Positions 1-5,285 of a DNA stretch of 6,429 bases are shown here, piece by piece. A program made the position numbers and the translations under genes. The stretch is from Succinatimonas sp. CAG:777 (GTDB lineage Bacteria > Pseudomonadota > Gammaproteobacteria > Enterobacterales > Succinivibrionaceae): positions 1 through 6,429 of the forward strand of contig HF987914.1 in the NCBI GenBank assembly GCA_000431835.1, read 5' to 3'. The notes beneath the pieces were generated by a model that was given only the letters and a program-made list of their open reading frames with translations, ran no database searches and was not told the DNA's origin. The first letter of the stretch is position 1, and each line of letters starts with the position of its first letter.

Positions 1-24
1 TCTGAGCTACTTTCTGGCTTTCAT

Positions 25-66
25 AAAAAAAAAGATCTCCCCCTTTTAATTAAGTGAAAGATCTTT
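25..66 (-). terminator. intrinsic terminator of the thr operon
   Basis: Read on the minus strand, arms AAAGATCT (66-59) and AGATCTTT (38-31) form an 8-bp perfect stem. T/G wobbles and one C-G pair may extend it toward the G5 run at 43-39. A run of nine T residues (33-25) starts within the 3' arm. It begins 55 nt after the thrC stop, as expected for an operon end. On the plus strand the hairpin is followed only by TTTAATTG, so it is unlikely to work well for a convergent transcript. Confidence 0.85.
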
Positions 67-74
67 AATTGTTC

Positions 75-96
75 TTTTCTAGACTGTACTAGAAAA
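75..96 (-). repeat. perfect inverted repeat in the thrC 3' UTR
   Basis: TTTTCTAG (75-82) and CTAGAAAA (89-96) are perfect 8-bp inverted arms around the 6-nt loop ACTGTA. The hairpin lies between the thrC stop and the terminator. On the minus strand it is followed by purine-rich sequence, not a T run, so it is not itself a terminator. It may protect the 3' end of the transcript; that role is inferred. Confidence 0.6.
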
Positions 97-120
97 CTTG
101 TTTTAAGATATAAACTTAAA

Positions 121-1404
121 CTAGTTAAGCTTTAATTCCTTTAAAACATAAGCTTTTAAAGTATTGTAGTCAGCATGTAACTCAACAGCCTGTGAAGCTA
201 ACTTAGCCTTCTCCTCTAAAGCCTTAGGCAGAGGTAAATCAATACCTAAAATTCTATCTACATCAGCTTTGAACTTGGCAGGATGTGCTGTTCCCAGGAA
301 GATACCGGTCTCACCATCTTTGAGATTGTTCTCTAAGGTCTGATAGGCAATAGCAGCGTGTGGCTCTAAAATATAGCCTGTCTTTTTATACAGGTTCTGC
401 ATGGTCTTTTCAGTCTCAGCATCTGACATTGAGCCGAATGCAAAATCCTTTAATGACCAGTTCTGCATCTTTACCAGAGCCTCAACACGTGGCCAGTTGT
501 TAGGTCTTGAGATATCCATTGCGTTTGACAGTGTTGCAACTGTTGCATGAGGATCCCACTTACCTGACTGAAGGTAACGTGGTACAGTGTCATTGGCATT
601 GCAGGAGATCACAAAACGGGCCTTAAGACCTAAGGCTTTAGCAATTAAACCTGCGGTGATGTTACCAAAGTTACCGCATGGAACAGAGAATACCACACTG
701 TTTCTCTTCTCTTTTGGCAGCTGTGACACAGCCTCAAAATAGTATGATACCTGAGCTAATAAACGGCTGATGTTAATTGAGTTGGCACTGTTAAGACCTA
801 CAGCAGCCTTAAACTCAACATCATCAAAGGCAGTCTTTACCATGTCCTGGCACTCATCAAAAATACCATCAACCTGGACAGCTTTAATATTCTTGCCTAA
901 TGTGGCAATTAACTTTTCCTGAAGATCTGAAATCTTTCCTTTTGGATATAGAACTACAACATCAATACCCTTCTGCTCATAGAAAGCAGCAGCTACTGCA
1001 GCACCAGTATCACCTGAGGTTGCAGTTAAAATAGTTAAATGCTTATCACCACGGATAGAGCCTAAGACTCGAGCCATGAAGCGAGCACCAAAGTCTTTGA
1101 ATGCTAAGGTGGGACCGTGGAATAACTCTAAGGCATATACATTCTCATCAGCTTTTACTATTGGAGCTTTAAAAGTAAAAGCATCAGCAATAATGCTCTC
1201 TAATTCAGGGATCTCATCACCGATTAAGTGACGTAAAATCTTTTGAGAACGCTCAACTAATGGTAGGTCTAATAACTCATCTACATTAGCTAATGGCTCA
1301 ATATGATCTGGGAAGAATAAGCCCTGATCTTTACCAATACCTTTTACAACTGCCTGTGCAAAAGATACCTTCTCGTTATGATCTTTTAAATTGTATAGTT
1401 CCAT
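121..1404 (-). CDS. thrC: threonine synthase
   Basis: Cytosolic pyridoxal-phosphate enzyme that converts O-phospho-L-homoserine and water to L-threonine and phosphate, the last step of the pathway. The 427-residue product is close to the 428 residues of E. coli ThrC, and the N terminus (MELYNLKDHNEKVSFAQAV) matches it almost residue for residue, which fixes the start. The PLP-binding lysine lies in HGPTLAFKDFG (K103). Other family motifs are TSGDTGAA (129-136), NSANSINISRLLAQ (205-218), the phosphate-binding loop PCGNFGN (242-248; PSGNFGD in E. coli), EPHAAIAY (347-354) and GTAHPAKF (371-378). It is the last gene of thrABC, 10 bp after the thrB stop. The stop codon is TAG and an intrinsic terminator follows. 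The gene looks intact and I see no credible alternative function. Confidence 0.98.
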   Translation of the reverse strand: MELYNLKDHNEKVSFAQAVVKGIGKDQGLFFPDHIEPLANVDELLDLPLVERSQKILRHLIGDEIPELESIIADAFTFKAPIVKADENVYALELFHGPTLAFKDFGARFMARVLGSIRGDKHLTILTATSGDTGAAVAAAFYEQKGIDVVVLYPKGKISDLQEKLIATLGKNIKAVQVDGIFDECQDMVKTAFDDVEFKAAVGLNSANSINISRLLAQVSYYFEAVSQLPKEKRNSVVFSVPCGNFGNITAGLIAKALGLKARFVISCNANDTVPRYLQSGKWDPHATVATLSNAMDISRPNNWPRVEALVKMQNWSLKDFAFGSMSDAETEKTMQNLYKKTGYILEPHAAIAYQTLENNLKDGETGIFLGTAHPAKFKADVDRILGIDLPLPKALEEKAKLASQAVELHADYNTLKAYVLKELKLN

Positions 1405-1414
1405 AATTTATTTA

Positions 1415-2380
1415 CTAATCCTCTAAAGCTTCTGCATAGGCACCACGTCTGTCTATCTTACAAATATGACAGAATCCGTCTTCGTTGGCAATAAAGTTTC
1501 TCTCAAGATATTCTTTCATCTGCTCTGCCTTTTCTTTGTCTTCAAAGATTGAGAATACAGATGAACCTGAGCCTGAAATACCGGTTGCAAGAGCTCCCAA
1601 GGTCTTACCATGCTCTCTTGCATCAGTAAAACCAGGAATTAAGCTTGCTCTGTATGGCTCTGCAATTACGTCGATTAAGCAGGAAGCTGCAAGCTTGTCA
1701 TTACCCTCATGACAGGCATGTACGAAGGTAGCTAAACGACGACCAAAGGTAATCACATCAGCACGTGAATATTCCTTTGGAAGAATTTGACGAGCAGCAT
1801 TAGTTGAAACTTTAATACCAGGGAAACATGATACCCAGTACCAGTTATCAAAATCAGGAAGAGTGGTAGATATCACTCCATTTTCCTGAACGATAAGCTG
1901 CAGACCACCGAAATAGCATGGAGCAACATTATCGTAATGAATAGAGCCTGAGATTTTTCCCTCAAGTCTACCCATAAGCTCAAGGCAGCCTTCCTGACCT
2001 AAAGCTTCTGAATGAATAGCATCTAGAGCTACTACAGCAGCTACCACAGAAGCTGCTGATGAGCCTAAACCTGAGCACACTGGAAGGTTCTTAGATAACT
2101 CCATGTGCACATCTTTAACTTTTAAGCCTTTTTTCTCTAAGGCATCTTTGTACATTAAATATGCATCGTACACGATGTTCTTTTTAGGATCAGATGGCAG
2201 TTTGTGGGCAAAACGACCAACCACTGCAACATCACAACCTTTTCCTGAGTTTTCAGAGATGGTAATTTCATCTCCTAATAAAGCTCCATCGATTGGCTTT
2301 AGAGCTGCACCTAATAAATCAAAACCTACTGACAGGTTTGCAGCTGATGCAGGAGCATATGCTTTAAAAATCTTAGACAT
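1415..2380 (-). CDS. thrB: homoserine kinase (GHMP family)
   Basis: Cytosolic kinase that transfers phosphate from ATP to L-homoserine, giving O-phospho-L-homoserine, the substrate of the ThrC encoded next. The 321-residue protein is slightly longer than E. coli ThrB (310). GHMP-kinase signatures are in order: the N-terminal strand with YAPASAANLSVGFD (8-21), the ATP-binding loop LPVCSGLGSSAAS (99-111), HYDNVAPCYFGG (148-159) and the C-terminal glycine motif GISGSGSSVF (267-276; GISGSGPTLF in E. coli). Start at ATG 2380-2378: the N terminus aligns with the family, and a GAGGA lies 13 nt upstream inside the end of thrA. The gap to thrA is 9 bp and to thrC 10 bp, so the three genes are very likely one transcript. 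Stop codon TAG. Intact. Confidence 0.97.
   Translation of the reverse strand: MSKIFKAYAPASAANLSVGFDLLGAALKPIDGALLGDEITISENSGKGCDVAVVGRFAHKLPSDPKKNIVYDAYLMYKDALEKKGLKVKDVHMELSKNLPVCSGLGSSAASVVAAVVALDAIHSEALGQEGCLELMGRLEGKISGSIHYDNVAPCYFGGLQLIVQENGVISTTLPDFDNWYWVSCFPGIKVSTNAARQILPKEYSRADVITFGRRLATFVHACHEGNDKLAASCLIDVIAEPYRASLIPGFTDAREHGKTLGALATGISGSGSSVFSIFEDKEKAEQMKEYLERNFIANEDGFCHICKIDRRGAYAEALED
1419..1423 (-). promoter_or_regulatory. thrC ribosome binding site within the thrB end
   Basis: GAGGA on the minus strand spans the last Glu-Asp codons of thrB, just before its TAG. The spacing to the thrC ATG is 14 nt, long for a Shine-Dalgarno site, but no closer purine-rich match exists. Ribosomes finishing thrB would cover this site, suggesting translational coupling. 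Confidence 0.6.
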
Positions 2381-2389
2381 GGTTAAATT

Positions 2390-4852
2390 CTAATCCTCAT
2401 GAGCCCAATTCTGTAAACGTAAAACATCAGAGAGCACACCTGCTGCAGTTACTGCAGTACCTGCACCATAACCTCTGATTACTAATGGAATTGGCTGATA
2501 GTAAGCTGTGGTGAATGCTAAAGCATTCTCACCGTCACGAACCTTGAATAAAGCCTGATCAGGACCTACTGCCTGTACAGAGCAGGTGCACTTACCGTCT
2601 TTAATAGAACCGACATAGCGTAATACCTTACCTTCAGCTTTAGCTTTTTTAACTAAAGATGTAAATGAAGCATCAGCTTTCTTGATGTTCTCGATAACTT
2701 CCAAAGCATTATTGCCCTGTAAGTATTCAGAAGGAACAGCTCCTTGTACATCAACATCTGATAACTCTAACTTCAGACCGCATTCACGAGCTAGAATTAA
2801 CAGTTTTCTTGCAACATCCATACCATCAAGATCGTCTTTTGGATTTGGCTCAGTAAAGCCCTTCTCATAAGCAATCTTAGTTGCCTCTGATAAGGTCATA
2901 CCATCTTCAACTAAACCAAACAGGTATGAAAGAGTACCTGATAAGATTCCTGAGAAGTCAATAAGTCTGTCGCCTGCTGCTAACTCATTCTGCACAGTAT
3001 TGATTACAGGAAGGCCAGCACCTACGTTTGCTTCATATAAGAACTTTCTGTGCTGAGCACGAGCTGTTCTTCTTAACTCCTGATAGTACTCATAGGAACC
3101 GGTGTTAGCTTTCTTGCTAGGTGTTACCACATGGTAACCTGCTTTCATGAAATCAACATACTTAAGAGCTAACTCTTCAGATGAGGTGCAATCAACTAAA
3201 ACAGGGTTAATTAAATGAGCGTCTTTAATTAACTGCTCTGCTGCCTCTGGAGTTAATGTAGGTTTATCGCTCTTAGCTAATAAATCTTTATAGTTCTCTA
3301 AATCCACACAATTTGGATCTGAGATAAAGTGCTTAGAGTTACCGATACCTACAACACGAATATCAATACCGTGACTGTCTGACAATTCTGTTCTCTGACG
3401 CTTTATCTGAGCTAAAAGCTCACCACCTACACCACCGCAACCGATTAGTACAACATCAATACGCTGTCTTGAATTAAAGAAAGCTGTATGGGCAAAAGCT
3501 ACCGCCTCTGTAACTCTCTTTTGTGAGATTACAGCTGAGATTGAACGTTCAGATGAGCCCTGAGCAATTGCTCTGATGTTTACGTTTGCCTCAGCTAAGG
3601 CTCTAAAGAATTTACCTGAAATTCCGCGCACCATGCGCATACCATCGCCTACAACGGAGATAATTGCGCAACCTTCCTTTATTTCAACAGGATTTAATAA
3701 GCCATCTTTTAGCTCTAATTTAAATTCTGCATTGATTACTTTCTTAGCCTTAGCAAGTTCTGACTGGCTGATGCAGAATGAAATTGAGTACTCAGATGAT
3801 GACTGAGTAATTAAGGTAATAGAAATGCCTGCTCTTGATACAGCGGTAAACAGACGACCTGCCATACCTACCATACCCTTCATACCAGGACCTGAGATAT
3901 TGATTAGAGCAACATTCTTTAAGTCAGAAATACCTTTAATTGGTACTGATAAATCAGTTTCCTCAGAAATTAAGGTGCCAGGACCTTTTGGATTCTTGGT
4001 GTTCTTAATTAAGCAAGGGATCTCAAACTGTGCAATAGGAGCAATGGTACGAGGATGTAGAACCTTAGCACCAAAGTAAGATAACTCCATAGCTTCAGCG
4101 TATGACATCTTCTTTAGAAGAACTGCGCCTTCTACTACTCTTGGATCACAGCTGTAAACACCGTCAACGTCTGTCCAGATTTCACAGCACTCAGCATTTG
4201 AAATTGCAGCTAAACATGCAGCTGAGTAATCAGAACCATTTCTGCCTAACAGTACTAACTGACCTTGAGCATTACCGCCACAGAAGCCTGACATTAAAGT
4301 GATAGCTTCTTTGTCATCAGGCAGAGCGACATAACGTGCTCTTGACAGCTCAATGTTTACAGAAGACTCCATGATACCGCCTTCTGTTACTAATACCTGA
4401 ACAGGATCAATTACTCTTACTTTCTTGCCTAAAGCCTTTAACAGCTCTGACATGATTAGAATTGAGAAACTCTCACCACGGCTTTCAACGAATGCCATTA
4501 CAAGTTCAGGACATACACCTAATAAAACCATACCATCTAAACGCTGTTTTAAGATGTCCATGGTCTTGTTGAATTCACCTAAAATATTGTCAGTGTCGAA
4601 CTTTTCGTACTTTGAGCCTAAGGTTGTAATAATTGGTTCAACAATAGCGCGGATCTGAGCGAACTCTTCGCTTCCGTCTTTACCGGCAGCACCCTGTGCT
4701 ACCAAAGCTACTAATAAATTGGTGATCTTTGCTGGAGCAGACAGAACTAAAGCTGTCTGTGATCTCTTAGCAGTATCAAGCGCAATTTCAGCTACATCCT
4801 GAAATCTCTGAGCATTTGCAACTGATGTACCGCCAAACTTAAGAACGCGCAT
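2390..4852 (-). CDS. thrA: bifunctional aspartokinase I / homoserine dehydrogenase I
   Basis: Fused enzyme catalysing the first and third steps from aspartate to threonine: aspartate phosphorylation by ATP, and NAD(P)H reduction of aspartate semialdehyde to homoserine. Its 820 residues equal the length of E. coli ThrA, and the first 14 residues (MRVLKFGGTSVANA) are identical, fixing the start. Kinase domain at about 1-300: KFGGTS (5-10), GRNGSDYSA (203-211), DVDGVYSCDPR (228-238), SYFGAKVLHPRT (258-269). Two ACT regulatory segments at about 314-460 carry QSSSEYSIS (350-358) and QGSSERSIS (431-439), the family's threonine-sensing elements, so threonine feedback inhibition is expected. Dehydrogenase domain at about 465-820: nucleotide loop GCGGVG (471-476), TPSKKAN (577-583, TPNKKAN in E. 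coli), NVGAGLPVI (609-617), FSGILSGTLSY (633-643), EPNPKDDLDGMDVARKL (668-684) and GYGAGTAVTAAGV (794-806). First gene of the operon; stop codon TAG. Confidence 0.98.
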   Translation of the reverse strand: MRVLKFGGTSVANAQRFQDVAEIALDTAKRSQTALVLSAPAKITNLLVALVAQGAAGKDGSEEFAQIRAIVEPIITTLGSKYEKFDTDNILGEFNKTMDILKQRLDGMVLLGVCPELVMAFVESRGESFSILIMSELLKALGKKVRVIDPVQVLVTEGGIMESSVNIELSRARYVALPDDKEAITLMSGFCGGNAQGQLVLLGRNGSDYSAACLAAISNAECCEIWTDVDGVYSCDPRVVEGAVLLKKMSYAEAMELSYFGAKVLHPRTIAPIAQFEIPCLIKNTKNPKGPGTLISEETDLSVPIKGISDLKNVALINISGPGMKGMVGMAGRLFTAVSRAGISITLITQSSSEYSISFCISQSELAKAKKVINAEFKLELKDGLLNPVEIKEGCAIISVVGDGMRMVRGISGKFFRALAEANVNIRAIAQGSSERSISAVISQKRVTEAVAFAHTAFFNSRQRIDVVLIGCGGVGGELLAQIKRQRTELSDSHGIDIRVVGIGNSKHFISDPNCVDLENYKDLLAKSDKPTLTPEAAEQLIKDAHLINPVLVDCTSSEELALKYVDFMKAGYHVVTPSKKANTGSYEYYQELRRTARAQHRKFLYEANVGAGLPVINTVQNELAAGDRLIDFSGILSGTLSYLFGLVEDGMTLSEATKIAYEKGFTEPNPKDDLDGMDVARKLLILARECGLKLELSDVDVQGAVPSEYLQGNNALEVIENIKKADASFTSLVKKAKAEGKVLRYVGSIKDGKCTCSVQAVGPDQALFKVRDGENALAFTTAYYQPIPLVIRGYGAGTAVTAAGVLSDVLRLQNWAHED
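2394..2398 (-). promoter_or_regulatory. thrB ribosome binding site within the thrA end
   Basis: GAGGA on the minus strand is formed by the final Glu-Asp codons of thrA, followed by TAG, 13 nt before the thrB ATG. It is the same GAGGATTAG arrangement seen at the thrB-thrC junction and again suggests coupled translation. Confidence 0.6.
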
Positions 4853-4861
4853 AAAACTAGG

Positions 4862-4867
4862 CTCCTG
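4862..4867 (-). promoter_or_regulatory. thrA ribosome binding site
   Basis: CAGGAG on the minus strand ends 9 nt before the thrA ATG. This is a standard Shine-Dalgarno position and supports the chosen start. Confidence 0.85.
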
Positions 4868-4889
4868 TTGAAAAGCTGAATAATCTTTT

Positions 4890-4905
4890 TATAGTTGAAG
4901 TTAAC
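4890..4905 (-). repeat. leader direct repeat, copy B
   Basis: On the minus strand this reads GTTAACTTCAACTATA, the downstream partner of copy A at 5046-5061. It lies about 40 nt before the thrA start, just upstream of the ribosome-site region, so a protein or RNA bound here could affect translation initiation. Confidence 0.45.
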
Positions 4906-4912
4906 GACTTTT

Positions 4913-4924
4913 AGATTTAAATCT
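4913..4924. repeat. 12-bp perfect palindrome in the thrA leader
   Basis: AGATTTAAATCT is fully self-complementary. As RNA it would need an open loop and so fold only weakly; as DNA it could bind a small dimeric protein. It is A/T-dominated and may be chance. Confidence 0.25.
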
Positions 4925-5045
4925 GTCTTGTTCTAAAACACTAATCTTACTGTCTTAAACACAGGTAAATAATCCTGACCTTACAAATTTCTAGATAGGT
5001 AACTTTGAATATGTGCTCTACATCTATAGATCTGTAATGTTGTAA

Positions 5046-5061
5046 TAAAGTTGATGTTAAC
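5046..5061 (-). repeat. leader direct repeat, copy A
   Basis: On the minus strand this reads GTTAACATCAACTTTA. It matches copy B at 4890-4905 (GTTAACTTCAACTATA) at 14 of 16 bases in the same orientation, about 156 bp apart. Both copies are in the thrA leader. They may bind a regulator or form alternative RNA pairings; neither is established. Confidence 0.45.
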
Positions 5062-5064
5062 TTT
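5047..5064. repeat. small inverted repeat overlapping the upstream leader repeat copy
   Basis: AAAGTT (5047-5052) and AACTTT (5059-5064) are perfect 6-bp arms around a 6-nt loop. They overlap the upstream copy of the 16-bp leader repeat. In this AT-rich DNA it could be chance. Confidence 0.3.
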
Positions 5065-5069
5065 TTTAT

Positions 5070-5088
5070 TTATTGAGTAATTCAATAA
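5070..5088. repeat. 19-bp inverted repeat, candidate operator or 5' stem-loop of the thr leader
   Basis: TTATTGA (5070-5076) and TCAATAA (5082-5088) are perfect 7-bp arms around GTAAT. The element lies at about +13 to +31 of the predicted thrA transcript. That would suit a repressor operator or a 5' protective stem. I do not recognise a specific regulator's consensus. Confidence 0.45.
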
Positions 5089-5107
5089 TAGATATATGAA
5101 AGCTTTA

Positions 5108-5135
5108 TTTTTAAAGTTTTATAAATTATTGTCAA
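5108..5135 (-). promoter_or_regulatory. candidate sigma-70 promoter for thrABC
   Basis: On the minus strand a perfect -35 hexamer TTGACA (5135-5130) is followed after 16 bp by TAAAAA (5113-5108), which matches 4 of 6 bases of the -10 consensus. Transcription would start near 5101, leaving a leader of about 250 nt before thrA. The weak -10 and the AT-rich surroundings leave the exact start site uncertain. Confidence 0.5.
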
Positions 5136-5154
5136 TTCAAATTTGCCTCGTCTT

Positions 5155-5180
5155 TGCCATTTTTGGCAGGAAGTGGCAGG
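5155..5180 (+). promoter_or_regulatory. candidate enhancer-binding (UAS) cluster for the sigma-54 promoter
   Basis: TGCCA (5155-5159) and TGGCA (5164-5168) form an inverted repeat with a 4-bp spacer. TGGCAGG occurs at 5164-5170 and again at 5174-5180, exactly 10 bp (one helical turn) apart. The cluster lies at about -103 to -78 from the predicted start, a usual place for RpoN activator sites. It does not match the NtrC, PspF or NorR sites I know, so the activator is unidentified. It also sits about 20 bp upstream of the divergent thr -35 element. Confidence 0.45.
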
Positions 5181-5231
5181 CACTTTTTCTTATAAATTAA
5201 AAATATTATTAAAGATCATAAAGTTAAATAA

Positions 5232-5247
5232 TGGCACTATCCTTGCA
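5232..5247 (+). promoter_or_regulatory. sigma-54 (RpoN) -24/-12 promoter
   Basis: TGGCACTATCCTTGCA matches the consensus TGGCACG-N4-TTGCW at all but one defined position. The diagnostic GG (5233-5234) and GC (5245-5246) are exactly 10 bp apart. Taking the C at 5246 as -12 puts transcription start near 5258, giving a 28-nt leader before the ATG at 5286. Such promoters need RpoN plus an AAA+ enhancer-binding activator; neither protein is encoded in the window. Confidence 0.8.
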
Positions 5248-5251
5248 CTTT

Positions 5252-5274
5252 CCTAAAAAAACATATTTTTTGGG
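5252..5274 (+). repeat. inverted repeat over the predicted start site
   Basis: CCTAAAAAA (5252-5260) pairs with TTTTTTGGG (5266-5274) through nine positions, one of them a T-G wobble, around the loop ACATA. It straddles the predicted transcription start at 5258. If transcription began a few bases earlier, the RNA hairpin would mask the GGGA that may act as the ribosome site. It could be A/T-tract chance. Confidence 0.3.
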
Positions 5275-5285
5275 AAATTATAAAA

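Larger units (their letters stand above)
4853..5101 (-). other. thrA leader region, no classical attenuator visible
   Basis: This stretch of about 250 nt precedes thrA. Read on the minus strand, it has no ATG- or GTG-started short ORF rich in Thr and Ile codons. The longest T run is four, and no GC-rich hairpin followed by T residues is present. One frame does contain ATC, ATT-ACA-ACA and ATC codons (about 5055-5020), but it lacks a good start codon or ribosome site. Instead the leader holds inverted repeats at 5070-5088 and 5047-5064, a weak hairpin CAGG-N8-CCTG (around 4961-4976), a 12-bp palindrome at 4913-4924 and a 16-bp near-direct repeat. Control by threonine and isoleucine through attenuation, as in E. 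coli, is therefore not supported here. Confidence 0.55.

Noticed and set aside
1..24. Possible end of a convergent plus-strand gene at the left edge
   Set aside because: All three plus frames give only a few codons before a stop, with nothing recognisable to choose between them.
3825..4302. Plus-strand ORFs of 66-84 codons opposite thrA (also others opposite thrA and thrB)
   Set aside because: They lie wholly within the highly conserved thr genes on the other strand, and show no domain or separate promoter; they are shadows.
4981..5070. Possible Ile/Thr-containing leader peptide on the minus strand (frame with ATC, ATT, ACA, ACA, ATC)
   Set aside because: Only a TTG start is available near 5070, with no Shine-Dalgarno sequence, and no terminator hairpin follows, so it does not make an attenuator.
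5142..5160. Minus-strand sigma-54-like match (TGGCAAAGACGAGGCA) upstream of thrA
   Set aside because: The GG-N10-GC spacing fits, but the -12 element is AGGCA rather than TTGCA and the -24 part lacks the CG end. A sigma-70 type promoter with a perfect -35 lies just downstream.
5137..5160. Seven-codon minus-strand ORF MAKTRQI
   Set aside because: It lies upstream of the predicted thr transcription start and has no ribosome site.
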